NCBI GenBank assembly: GCA_944349335.1
Contig: CALVMW010000001.1
Location: 487,671-551,670 of the forward strand
Origin: an uncultured Bacilli bacterium
GTDB lineage: Bacteria; Bacillota_I; Bacilli_A; RFN20; CAG-288
DNA length: 64,000 nucleotides
Direction: 5' to 3'
Positions 35,386 through 44,755 of the stretch are shown here, one piece after another (within the stretch, counting starts at the first letter, position 1; every line of letters begins with the position of its first letter). The notes beneath the pieces are model-generated. The model was not told the DNA's origin and did not search any database. It was given only the letters and a program-made list of their open reading frames with translations. Made by a program: the position numbers and the translations under genes.

Positions 35386-36608
35386 ATCTTCTTCATTTGA
35401 ACAGAAGCTTTAGGGAACTTAGAGATTTCCTTCAATAATTCTTTATATGATTTAAAATTCATTTTACTTGTCGATACTAATAAAGCTGTATATGGGAAAT
35501 TATTAGCATATGAACGAGCAAAATTTCTAATAGTATCTTTAGGACGAGAAAGATTAGCTAAAGAACGTACATAATAATTATCGACTATTTCTGTAAATCT
35601 TTTAGAATCGATCCTCTTGCTAAGATCAGAAAAATAATCTGTTAAAAAAGAAAGTAAAGCAACACTTCTCTTTGTTTTGAAAGTTAAAAGAAGAGAAGTA
35701 TCTTCTCCACCCTCTAATAACTCTGCCTTTAAAAAGTCCGCTCCTACTTTATAAACTCCTTTTTGAAACTCCTCATTTTTATTAAATAAGCAGTCACATA
35801 AAACCTCATAAGAATAAAAAAGAAGTTGACCAAAATGTTCAAAAAGTTCTTCACGACGACAAAATTTAACACCGTACATTAAAATATCGTCTTCGCCTTC
35901 AATCGTTTCAAACTCCTCTTTTACATGAGCATAATCTTCATCAAAAACTAATTCCTCACTATATGTAGGTGCATTAGAAGGAAGAGGAAGTTTCTTCACT
36001 TTTTCAATAACTTCGCTTGGTGCTAAGCTAGCTAAAATGATTAAAGTTACCCTAGGAGGAACATAATAATGAGACATAAACTTTTTTAAAGCAGTTGTAT
36101 GAATCAAAACACTCTCTTTTTCATCAGGAACGTAACCATTTTTAATTGGAGAAGAAAAATAGAGATTATTTAATAATCTTCTTTTAGTTACATCATAAGC
36201 GGTTTTAGGAAGATGAGTTACACTTTTAATTTTATCTAACTCTTCTTCATCAAAACGCATAGAAGATAATCTATTCATTAAAAGTGTCAAAGGTGTAAAA
36301 ATATCATCTTTCTTTGTCACTTGAAAACAAGTATAAGAATAATCACTTGCGCTATAGCTATCTGTATCTAATTTTTTTAACTCATCTTTAAATTCATCAT
36401 CCATAATCATCTTTTCAACATAGTAAGAAGTTCCAAAAGGAATTTTAGATGATAAAATCTTTGAAGAATGAAGATAACCACCTTGAGAAAGATAAACTAT
36501 CGCACTTTCATTAACTCCATCATATGGAATAAAGATAACCTTAAGTCCGTTATCTAACTTCTGCTCATAAAATGGATAATTGATATGTCCATAATCACTT
36601 TTAATCAT
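35382..36608 (-). CDS. M16 peptidase-like protein without zinc ligands (YmfH-like)
   Basis: A 408-residue M16-fold protein. The N-terminus LDNGLKVIFIPYDGVNES and the glycine-rich strand are normal, but the HxxEH zinc motif is Y62-YV-E65-K66 (in GTSYYVEKMIM), keeping only Glu. It is therefore expected to be catalytically inactive. It overlaps its partner upstream by 4 bp, and both follow ftsK, the same order as ymfF-ymfH near spoIIIE in Bacillus. Exact function unknown. Confidence 0.7.
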   Translation of the reverse strand: MIKSDYGHINYPFYEQKLDNGLKVIFIPYDGVNESAIVYLSQGGYLHSSKILSSKIPFGTSYYVEKMIMDDEFKDELKKLDTDSYSASDYSYTCFQVTKKDDIFTPLTLLMNRLSSMRFDEEELDKIKSVTHLPKTAYDVTKRRLLNNLYFSSPIKNGYVPDEKESVLIHTTALKKFMSHYYVPPRVTLIILASLAPSEVIEKVKKLPLPSNAPTYSEELVFDEDYAHVKEEFETIEGEDDILMYGVKFCRREELFEHFGQLLFYSYEVLCDCLFNKNEEFQKGVYKVGADFLKAELLEGGEDTSLLLTFKTKRSVALLSFLTDYFSDLSKRIDSKRFTEIVDNYYVRSLANLSRPKDTIRNFARSYANNFPYTALLVSTSKMNFKSYKELLKEISKFPKASVQMKKI

Positions 36609-37648
36609 AGTTGTTTCCTCACATAAGAGATATTTTTTATCGTAAGAGAAGACAAGAAAGCATAGATAGCTTCATTGATATTTAAAACTTCCTTATTTTC
36701 TGTTAAAACTGCTGACTGCAATAACTCTTTTTCAAAAAGATCAATATCTTCTCCAGTAGAAATATCTCTAATATTTTTCTCTCTTAAAGCCTGCATAATA
36801 TATTCATCTTTAAACTCAAGCTTAAAAGTAGATGAAATAGGTAATTGTTTATCTAGTAAAGAAAGATTAGAAGATTGGAAAGTAAAATAAAGGAGAGTCT
36901 CTTTTTCTGAAATATATTGATAATCAAAAGCTATCTTTCGATACATTTTATCCTTCATATAATTTGAAAAAGCAAAATGAAGAACTAAATAAGATAAGTC
37001 AGAAACATATTTATTTATATCCATGCTCATAACATCTATAACTAATAATTCATTTTGAATACTATTAGAAAAGATGTTTTTACTTTTAACTTCATCTAAT
37101 TCTATATTATTAGAAGTTTTAATATCTGGAATATTTTCACCTATATTTATCGTAATATAAGAAGTGAAATCTATATATTCTTTAGCTTTTTTTACATCTT
37201 CTATACTGATTGAGCTTAAATCAAAAGACACTTCCCCAAAATCAAAAATAAAACGAGGATCAGTTAAAAGAGCAATCAATTTATCTGATAAACGAGATTT
37301 CAAAATCTCAAAATAATCTTTATCGCCATAAATTTCATTTTCAAAAATGTGGGCAAAAATATAGTCAGCTTCTTTATAAGGATCAGAAAAAATAAAATGT
37401 AACCTTTTAGATTCTGCTTGTTCAAGAGATAATTTAAGAAAAAATTTAGACCCTAATTTAAGAATATCAAAACTTATATTCATATCAGCTAAAGTATATA
37501 ATGGTTTATCTTTTTTAGTTTTTAATCCTTTTATCAAGGCAGATAAATATAAAGATAAAATAGAATAAGAAAAATTATCTTTTAATAAATATAGATAAGT
37601 CTTTTTTCTTTTACCATAGATAGATGTTTTATATGATAAAGAATTCAT
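36605..37648 (-). CDS. Divergent M16-like partner protein (YmfF-like by synteny)
   Basis: A 347-residue protein with the alternating alpha/beta texture of M16 proteins but no zinc motif and little sequence similarity that I can see by eye. The assignment rests on its size, its 4-bp overlap with the M16-like gene and the conserved ftsK-ymfF-ymfH order. M16 proteins often act as catalytic plus non-catalytic pairs; here both look inactive. Confidence 0.45.
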   Translation of the reverse strand: MNSLSYKTSIYGKRKKTYLYLLKDNFSYSILSLYLSALIKGLKTKKDKPLYTLADMNISFDILKLGSKFFLKLSLEQAESKRLHFIFSDPYKEADYIFAHIFENEIYGDKDYFEILKSRLSDKLIALLTDPRFIFDFGEVSFDLSSISIEDVKKAKEYIDFTSYITINIGENIPDIKTSNNIELDEVKSKNIFSNSIQNELLVIDVMSMDINKYVSDLSYLVLHFAFSNYMKDKMYRKIAFDYQYISEKETLLYFTFQSSNLSLLDKQLPISSTFKLEFKDEYIMQALREKNIRDISTGEDIDLFEKELLQSAVLTENKEVLNINEAIYAFLSSLTIKNISYVRKQL

Positions 37649-39949
37649 CTACATCTCCTTTCTTTGAACAACAACATTCTTGCCATTTGCTGAAGACATT
37701 ATTATACCTTCTTCTTTTAAACTATTTAAGACACTTTCAGCTTCTTGATAAGAAATAGAAAAATTACGCATAATAGCTGACTTACTAGCAATACCTGTAT
37801 CCATAACATAATCTTTAATCTCATTATAAATATCAAGCTCTTCTTCTGTTTCTAAAAAATCAGGATTATAGATAGGACCACCAGCTTCCTTCTTTAAATA
37901 ATCTAAAACTTCCATCATATCTTCATCAGAAATAAAAGAAGATTGAGCTCTAATCATCGATTTTTTACCCGGTATCTTAAATAATAAATCACCTTTACCT
38001 AATAAAGTCTCGGCACCATTTTCATCTAAAATAACGCGAGAATCAACCGCAGTAGAACAAGAAAGACCTATTCTACAAGCAATATTAGATTTAATAACCA
38101 TCGGAATAACATCTTTAGATGGTCTTTGTGTAGCAATAATTAAATAAATACCTGCTGCTCTAGCTTTTTGAGAAATTCTTTGAACAGCCTCAGCAACCTC
38201 ATTTCCTCCAGTCTGCATCAGATCAGCAAATTCATCAATAACGCAAACAATATCTGGCATAGGAGGTAAATCTTTTTCATGTCCTCTTCTCTTCTTTCGA
38301 TAATCAGCAACTTTAACGACACTATTTTGTCTTAAGATCGTATAGCGATGTTCCATTTCCTCACAAAGCTTTCTCAGTATTGTTATCGCTTCTGAAGACT
38401 CATTAACAACAGGACAAAATAAATGAGGTTCATCAGAATATCTTTCAAATTCTACTTGCTTAGGATCGATAAGAATAAGTTTTAAATCATCTGGATAATT
38501 TCTCATGATAAGAGTCATAATAAAAGTTTGAATAAGAACAGATTTACCAGAACCAGTAGTACCTGCTACTAATAAATGTGGCATCTTATCTAAAGGATAA
38601 GAAATAATATTTCCAGATATATCTTTACCAATAGGTAATAATAAATGCTCCTCTGGGTATTTTTGCAGTTCTTCAAAACACTCCTTAAAAGAAACAGCCA
38701 TCATTGTTTTATTTCCTACTTCAATACCTGAAGTAGTCCTACCTTCAACAACCGTCTCAATTCTCACAGATTTATCACCTTTTAATGCGATCTGCAACTC
38801 ATTTAAAACAGAATTTATCTTTTCACTTTTAACGCCCGGTTCCATCTGAATATTAAATCTTGTAACAGAGGCACCGACCGTAAAAGAAATAGCTTTTCCT
38901 TGAATTTTAAAGTCCTCAAAGACTTGATTTATAATCCTTGCTTTTTCTTGAGCAGCTTCATTGTTAATAATAATTTTAGATGAATCATTAACTTCAGAAA
39001 GGAATGAAGAATCAGGAAGTTTATAAGTATAAAATATGTTCTCAATAGTTGATGTCTTCTTTTCTTTCTTAAGAGAGAGTATTCTCTCTTCTTCCTTCTT
39101 TCTTTTCTCTTTTAAATAAATATCTTCTTTATCTTCACTTTCTTCTAAAGAAGCATCCTCTTTAGCTTTTAAAGCAAAATCATAAGCAGCAGAACTGACT
39201 TTATCATCAACTAAAATAGTATTACCTTTTCTCTCATCAACCTTATATTCATTAGTCGTCTCTTCTAATTTAGCATCAACTGCTATATCTCCCTTAAAAT
39301 TAATACTTCTAGGCTTACTATCTTCTTGTTTTTGATAGGGAGAAGAATAACTATTAGGCTTACTTTCTCTCTCCTTTTCTTTAGGCTTTTTAAATGAAAG
39401 AATAAGTGATTTAATAGGAGAAAATAATAATAATCCTAAAGAAACAAATAATATAATTGAATAAACGGAAATTGAACCAGCTAAAGTCATAAAAGAAGAG
39501 AACATAGTTAAAAATAATAAACCGATTATACCTCCACCTAAAGAAGAAATAGAAGAATAATCTTCAACTAAAAAGGGCTGAGAAGAAAAAGCTAGCATCC
39601 TCGTATTATAAAATTGAATAAACTGAGAAATATCATCAATATCAGCTGCTAAAGAATAAGAAGAAATGGCTGTAATAGAAATAAATAAAAGGATAGAGAT
39701 AACTATATTAATCGGTTTGATTTTATGATTTTTTATTTTATTTATAAATAAAAGTAAAATAGCAAACAGAAAAATTAAAACTAAAATAAATGGTGATAAA
39801 AAACCAAACAAATAAGCAAAGGAATAAAAGAAAAAAGAGCCTACTGGGGGTAAAGCAATAAAAGTAATAATAACTAAAGCTAACAAAATGATACCAAGAA
39901 CAATAGTTAGAAAACGTTTTAAAGATACATTTTTAAACTTTTCAAGCAT
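37649..39949 (-). CDS. ftsK: DNA translocase FtsK/SpoIIIE
   Basis: A 766-residue septal DNA pump that clears chromosomes from the division plane. Four to five N-terminal helices (about 15-190), a charged linker (about 195-330), the beta domain, and the alpha motor with Walker A TTGSGKS (about residue 460), Walker B IVCVIDEFADLM and IIATQRPS. The C-terminal gamma winged helix (DTGIASKSAIMRNFSISYQEA) reads the polar KOPS/SRS sequences. It ends one base before the YmfF-like gene. Confidence 0.95.
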   Translation of the reverse strand: MLEKFKNVSLKRFLTIVLGIILLALVIITFIALPPVGSFFFYSFAYLFGFLSPFILVLIFLFAILLLFINKIKNHKIKPINIVISILLFISITAISSYSLAADIDDISQFIQFYNTRMLAFSSQPFLVEDYSSISSLGGGIIGLLFLTMFSSFMTLAGSISVYSIILFVSLGLLLFSPIKSLILSFKKPKEKERESKPNSYSSPYQKQEDSKPRSINFKGDIAVDAKLEETTNEYKVDERKGNTILVDDKVSSAAYDFALKAKEDASLEESEDKEDIYLKEKRKKEEERILSLKKEKKTSTIENIFYTYKLPDSSFLSEVNDSSKIIINNEAAQEKARIINQVFEDFKIQGKAISFTVGASVTRFNIQMEPGVKSEKINSVLNELQIALKGDKSVRIETVVEGRTTSGIEVGNKTMMAVSFKECFEELQKYPEEHLLLPIGKDISGNIISYPLDKMPHLLVAGTTGSGKSVLIQTFIMTLIMRNYPDDLKLILIDPKQVEFERYSDEPHLFCPVVNESSEAITILRKLCEEMEHRYTILRQNSVVKVADYRKKRRGHEKDLPPMPDIVCVIDEFADLMQTGGNEVAEAVQRISQKARAAGIYLIIATQRPSKDVIPMVIKSNIACRIGLSCSTAVDSRVILDENGAETLLGKGDLLFKIPGKKSMIRAQSSFISDEDMMEVLDYLKKEAGGPIYNPDFLETEEELDIYNEIKDYVMDTGIASKSAIMRNFSISYQEAESVLNSLKEEGIIMSSANGKNVVVQRKEM

Positions 39950-40013
39950 ACTCCTCTTCCCTTCTAAAGAAGTATACCATAAATAAGCCTAATTTATCGC
40001 AAAAAATAAGTTT

Positions 40014-40283
40014 TTAACACCATTTTTTATCTTCCATATTTACAATCTTATTTTGAAAAGATATAAAACAGATTAGTCCTAATAAAAAGATAAAAAGGGA
40101 AATAATTCCACCTGTATATATATCAAATATTCGATAATCTACTTAAGGTGAAAAAAGAAGCATATGAATCTGTAAAGATAATAATTAAACTAGAGCATCT
40201 ACTAAATTAATATTTCTCAAAGATTAAAAAAATCATCATCTCTTTTATGAGCTTTAATAAAATTAATAATAGAAAAAGTCATT
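40014..40283 (-). pseudogene. Possible gene remnant in the ftsK-galT intergenic region
   Basis: The 479-bp gap between ftsK and galT has no intact gene. On the minus strand a 42-codon frame (about 40142-40014) ends in a membrane-helix-like segment GGIISLFIFLLGLICF followed by a polar tail and TAA, but has no start codon; further up, an ATG near 40283 opens a short frame (KAHKRDDDFF) that stops after about 20 codons. Together they look like the decayed ends of a small membrane-protein gene. Weak evidence. Confidence 0.25.
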
Positions 40284-40370
40284 TTATAAGTAGTATAACA
40301 AGCAGAATAATAAATAAAAATTATAAAAAGTTATATAAGCTAAAATTTAGTTACTTCTTTAAATAATATA

Positions 40371-40404
40371 AAAAAGGATACTTAAGTATCTAAGTATCCT
40401 TTTT
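40371..40404. terminator. Bidirectional terminator after galT
   Basis: GGATACTTA and TAAGTATCC form a 9-bp stem with a 6-nt loop, with A5 before and T5 after, so it ends leftward gal transcription and could act on both strands. Confidence 0.85.
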
Positions 40405-40428
40405 AATAACTTATTAAAAATTAAGCTT

Positions 40429-41931
40429 TTATAATGAATTAACTTTGTTTACAAAGCGTAAGAGACCTTCCTTACCTTTCTCATCTTGCTTATACACGCC
40501 TGCGCATTCAAGAACTTTCATGAAAGTCTTACCGATCTCAGCTTTTAACATATCCTCGATATTCTTTTCAGTAGAAATATCGTATTTATCTATGAAGTTA
40601 TCTAACCACTCTTTATGTTTTAAAGTATCAGGATCAGAAGCTATATCTTTACCTTCTTTAATTAAAGTAGTCATCTTTTCAATCTCACCTTTCAAACGAG
40701 AAGGTAAAACTGCTAATCCCATAACTTCAATGAGTCCGATATTCTCTTTTTTGATATTCCAATATTCTTGATGTGGATGATAAACACCTAAAGGATATTC
40801 TTCAGTCGTTATATTATTGCGGAGAGTTAAATCGATGATAAAAGTATCTCCTCTCTTATGTACAATAGGAGTAATAGTATTGTGGGGAGTATCATCAGTA
40901 TAAGCATAAATAAAGCTTTCCTCATCAGTATATTCACGCCAACAATTTAAAATCTTCATCGATAAAGCTATAAGTTTCTCTTTATCTATACTCTCTAAAC
41001 GAATGACAGATAAAGGCCACTTTAAGAAAGAAGCTTTAACATCTTCATAACCTTTAAACTCTAACTCACAAACTTTATCAGCTCTAAACATCGGGAAGAC
41101 ATAAGCGCCACCTTGATAATGATCATGAGTTAAAATTGAACCACCAACAATAGGAAGATCAGCATTAGATCCTAGCATATAATGAGGGAATTTAGAGACG
41201 AAAGCAAATAGATGCTTTAAGGCAGGCTCATTAATTACCATGGGAATATGCTTTTCATTAAATACGATACAATGTTCATTATAGTAAGAATAAGGAGAAT
41301 ACTGGAAATAGAATTTATCGCCTTCTAAATCAAGAGGAATAATTCTTATAGTCTCTCTAGCTGGATGATTAACTCTACCGCGATAACCTTCATTTTCTAC
41401 GCAAAGCATACATTTAGGGTAGCTAGATTGCTTCATAAGTTTAGCAGCAGCGATAGCTTTAGGATCTTTTTCTGGCTTAGAGAGATTGATTGTAATATCT
41501 AAATCGCCATAAATAGTCGGACTTGTCCATTTAAGATCTTTCTTGATTCTATAGTCGCGTACATAATCAGTATTTTTAGCAAAAGCGTAATACCAATCAG
41601 TCGCTTCCTTAGGTGAATCTTCATATAAAGAATAAAACTTATCGATGACAGATTGCGGCCTAGGAGTAAAGCAATTCATAACCTTCGTGTCAAATAAATC
41701 ACGATAAACAACAGAATCATTCTCTAGAAGATTGTTGCTAGCAGCATAGTCTAAAATTTCTTTTAAAGTGCTCTCTAAGTCAACATTAACATATTCTTCA
41801 CTTGGTTCATCATATTCATCAAGATTCAAAACATCTAAAAGAAGATTGATAGAATACGCTCGTTCTTCTTCAGTAATCAACCCTTTTTCTAAAGCATAAG
41901 TTGCTAGTTTTTTGATGGTATTATAAATCAT
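40429..41931 (-). CDS. galT: UDP-glucose-hexose-1-phosphate uridylyltransferase, class II
   Basis: Second Leloir enzyme, exchanging UMP between UDP-glucose and galactose-1-phosphate. At 500 residues it is the long Firmicutes class II form, which is unlike the roughly 350-residue class I. The HDHYQGGAYVFP block, PHYMLGSNADLPIVGGS and CFTPRPQSV are seen. AAGGAG lies about 8 bases before the ATG, which overlaps the galK stop by one base. Confidence 0.93.
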   Translation of the reverse strand: MIYNTIKKLATYALEKGLITEEERAYSINLLLDVLNLDEYDEPSEEYVNVDLESTLKEILDYAASNNLLENDSVVYRDLFDTKVMNCFTPRPQSVIDKFYSLYEDSPKEATDWYYAFAKNTDYVRDYRIKKDLKWTSPTIYGDLDITINLSKPEKDPKAIAAAKLMKQSSYPKCMLCVENEGYRGRVNHPARETIRIIPLDLEGDKFYFQYSPYSYYNEHCIVFNEKHIPMVINEPALKHLFAFVSKFPHYMLGSNADLPIVGGSILTHDHYQGGAYVFPMFRADKVCELEFKGYEDVKASFLKWPLSVIRLESIDKEKLIALSMKILNCWREYTDEESFIYAYTDDTPHNTITPIVHKRGDTFIIDLTLRNNITTEEYPLGVYHPHQEYWNIKKENIGLIEVMGLAVLPSRLKGEIEKMTTLIKEGKDIASDPDTLKHKEWLDNFIDKYDISTEKNIEDMLKAEIGKTFMKVLECAGVYKQDEKGKEGLLRFVNKVNSL

Positions 41932-43094
41932 CAGAACAATCTCCTTCCACCTTCACCAACTTCTAACTCATAAATACTAGTATCTAGACCAGTAATAGCT
42001 TTATATGATTTAGAAACGTTAGCCTTAAAAGAGGCAACATCTTCATCCTTAACGATAGAGACAGTATTTCCGCCCCAACCGCCACCGGTTTCTCTTGAAC
42101 CTAAAACACCAGCTTGTTTTCTAGCTAATTCAACTAAAGTATCGATTTCAAAGCAAGTAGCATCGTAATCATATTTAAGAGAATCACCAGATTCATTTAA
42201 TAGACGACCAAAAGTAACTAAATCATCTCTCTTTAAAGCTTCGACAGCTTCTTTAGTTCTCTCTTCTTCATAAACTGCATGCTTTGCTCTTCTTAAACAG
42301 AACTCATCTTTAATAGCAGATTTATATTGTTCAAACTGAGCGACAGTAAGATGACAAAGAGCATCAACTTTAACAACAGATTGCAAATCAGCTAAAGCTT
42401 GTTCGCACTCTTTACGACGATCATTATAGTGAGAAGTAACTAATGAGTGAGGCTTATTAGAATTAGAAACAATAATCTTATAACCTTTAAGATCTAAAGG
42501 TACATATTGATAATCTAAAGTCGCACAATCTAAGAAAATAGCTTTATTCTCTTTACCCATAGCAGAAGCAAATTGATCCATGATTCCGCAATTCATGCCG
42601 ATGAAATCATTTTCTGCTCTTTGACCTGCTAAAGCAATATCGATAGGTGTGATATCAAAATCAAAATAGTCTTTTAACATCGTACCAATAACTACTTCCA
42701 TAGCAGCAGAAGAGGAAAGACCAGAACCAGGAATATTACCCCAAATATAGATATCAAAGCCGTGAGTAACCTCGAAGCCTTTTTCTTTTAATGCCCAGAT
42801 GACACCTAAGGGATAATTTGTCCAACTATAGTCATGTTTTCTTAAATCATCTAATGAAGTTTCATAAACTCCACCCTTATGATAATTAGCAGAGTAAAAA
42901 CGAAGTTTTCGATCATCCCTTTTTCTAACAACAGCATAATTACCATTTTTTAAGGCACAAGGGAAAACATGTCCACCATTATAATCGATGTGTTCACCGA
43001 TAAGATTGACTCTTCCCGGACTCATGTATCCTCTTATTTCGCCTTCATCACCATAGATTTTGATAAATCCTTCTCTTAATTCTTCATTTGTCAT
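41931..43094 (-). CDS. galK: Galactokinase
   Basis: First Leloir enzyme, phosphorylating galactose at C1. The 387 residues contain the signature GRVNLIGEHIDYNGG, the GHMP ATP loop GSGLSSSAAMEV (in IPGSGLSSSAA), catalytic Asp in GIMDQFAS, and the C-terminal GSRETGGGWGGNTVSI. AAGGAGC precedes the ATG. galE is not in the window, but galU at 50639 supplies UDP-glucose. Confidence 0.95.
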   Translation of the reverse strand: MTNEELREGFIKIYGDEGEIRGYMSPGRVNLIGEHIDYNGGHVFPCALKNGNYAVVRKRDDRKLRFYSANYHKGGVYETSLDDLRKHDYSWTNYPLGVIWALKEKGFEVTHGFDIYIWGNIPGSGLSSSAAMEVVIGTMLKDYFDFDITPIDIALAGQRAENDFIGMNCGIMDQFASAMGKENKAIFLDCATLDYQYVPLDLKGYKIIVSNSNKPHSLVTSHYNDRRKECEQALADLQSVVKVDALCHLTVAQFEQYKSAIKDEFCLRRAKHAVYEEERTKEAVEALKRDDLVTFGRLLNESGDSLKYDYDATCFEIDTLVELARKQAGVLGSRETGGGWGGNTVSIVKDEDVASFKANVSKSYKAITGLDTSIYELEVGEGGRRLF

Positions 43095-43110
43095 AGTTGA
43101 GCTCCTTTTT

Positions 43111-43139
43111 TGAATGCGCTTACTAATAAAATAATTATA
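43111..43139 (-). promoter_or_regulatory. gal promoter with LacI/CcpA-type operator
   Basis: An extended -10 (TGGTATAAT; TATAAT at 43139-43134) lies 40 bp before galK. Between it and the start codon is AGTAAGCGCATTCA (43124-43111), a partial palindrome centred on GCGC that matches 12 of 14 cre positions and the general LacI/GalR operator shape. A roadblock-type repressor site is inferred. Confidence 0.5.
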
Positions 43140-43680
43140 CCATTTTAATAATTAAAATAAATGTTTAAATCATTAAGAGATTACATGAAAAATAAAAACT
43201 AAACTAAAATAAATAAAATAAATGAAAATTAAATAATTTATATTATTTTTATAATATCAATCTTTATAAATGAATTATTTATATAAAATTAATACTTTAA
43301 ACAAAATAATCGGTTATTTTAATTCCATAAATAAAAAACATATAAATAAGTTATCTACAAACAATTTATTATATTTATTAAAGGTTTTCTTTGTAAAATA
43401 ATATTATGCTTTTAGAGTATACCAACAAAAATGATTATGTTAATTACTAGTAAATAAATGAGACTTTAATGTTTTATTTAAAATGATTAAGTATTATTTT
43501 TATAGTATAAAAAATCAATGAAAAAACAAAAAACAACATTTAAAAAATAAAACATAAAATTACTTAAATAAAAATTATTTATAGAATATCTTTTTATATT
43601 TACTATAAAAATAAAAGTTTTCAATATTTTCATTATCTATTTTTATCTAAATAGTTTAATATATATAAGTTTATAGAGGT
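43140..43680. other. Extremely AT-rich divergent intergenic region
   Basis: About 540 bp between galK and the YitT gene with very few G or C. No open frame with a ribosome binding site and no repeat was found. TTATCTACA at 43350 is one base from a DnaA box, but it is alone. AGAGG at 43675-43679 is the ribosome binding site of the YitT gene. The region probably holds both promoters and otherwise nothing that I can name. Confidence 0.5.
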
Positions 43681-43685
43681 AATTT

Positions 43686-44744
43686 ATGTTAAAGTTTATC
43701 GCAACGATAAAAAATAAAGCCAACGATACTCTTCTCGATCATCCTCACTTAAAAAATTGGTCGGTTTGGACGGGCAAGTTCATTGTTGAAATAATCTCTG
43801 CTTTCATCTTTGCTTATGGTTTTAGAGCCTTTATCTCCCCGACTCTAAACTGTGTTCAGCACTGGGTCTCTGCTGATACAACTTATGTTCAATCTCTAAT
43901 ATCAGGTGGGGCCTCCGGTATTTCTCAAGCTATTATTAAATTTATAGAGATATTCCCTTCAGTCAATCTTATTGAATGGGAGAAAACCTTAATTTCTATT
44001 TTATACTTCTTGATTAACGTCCCTCTGCTTTTACTTTCTTATTTTAAAATTTCAAAACAGTTTACTATCTTTACATTAATAAATGTTGGTTTCGTTTCTT
44101 TATTTAACCAAATCATCCCTGATTCCTGGATTTATAATGTCATTAATATTTATGATGATTTGCTCGCTCGTACAATATTCGGTGGCATAACGACTGGAAT
44201 ATCGTCAGGTTTAGCTGTTTTAGTAGGAACTTCTTCAGGCGGTGTTGATATTATCTCTATCTACATTTCTGAAAGAAAATCAACTAATGTAGGTAAATAT
44301 TCAACTTTTGCCAACTGTATGACTGTTATTTGTTATGTGATTTTCTCTGTTATTGCTCTTACTACTAATCCTGTTTATGCAAATTCTAATCAAGATAGCA
44401 ATACTATTGTCACTACTGCTCTATACACCTTAGTTTACTTCTTTGTCTCTGGTAAAGTGATCGATGTTCTAAATACTAAGCATCGAAAAATTGAACTACA
44501 GATATTTACTTCATCCGAAATACTGCCTCAAGTTCTTATTAGAGCATTCCCACATTCCTGTACTATTGTGGAATCAAAAGGGGCATATACTGGAAGAAAA
44601 AATACCATACTTTATATGGTGATTTCTCGCTCTGAACGTAAAAAAGCTGTTAAAATGATACGTGCAGTTGATAAACTATCTTTCATCACTGTCATTGACC
44701 TCTATCAAGTTTACGGACGATTCTATATAAAACCGATCGAATAA
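43686..44744 (+). CDS. YitT family membrane protein with DUF2179 domain
   Basis: A 352-residue protein with five to six helices containing the glycine motifs SGGASGISQAI and GTSSGGVDIISIYISE, followed by a C-terminal cytoplasmic DUF2179 domain (about 265-352; KIELQIFTSSEILPQVLIRAF and YTGRKNTILYMVISRSE). This is the complete YitT architecture; compare the partial paralogue at 1-555. AGAGG precedes the ATG. It starts the plus-strand run to trpS. Confidence 0.88.
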   Translation: MLKFIATIKNKANDTLLDHPHLKNWSVWTGKFIVEIISAFIFAYGFRAFISPTLNCVQHWVSADTTYVQSLISGGASGISQAIIKFIEIFPSVNLIEWEKTLISILYFLINVPLLLLSYFKISKQFTIFTLINVGFVSLFNQIIPDSWIYNVINIYDDLLARTIFGGITTGISSGLAVLVGTSSGGVDIISIYISERKSTNVGKYSTFANCMTVICYVIFSVIALTTNPVYANSNQDSNTIVTTALYTLVYFFVSGKVIDVLNTKHRKIELQIFTSSEILPQVLIRAFPHSCTIVESKGAYTGRKNTILYMVISRSERKKAVKMIRAVDKLSFITVIDLYQVYGRFYIKPIE

Positions 44745-44755
44745 AGGAGTATAAA

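Noticed and set aside
43140-43680. Replication origin in the AT-rich divergent region
   Set aside because: Only one near-match to a DnaA box (TTATCTACA) and no dnaA, dnaN or box cluster.
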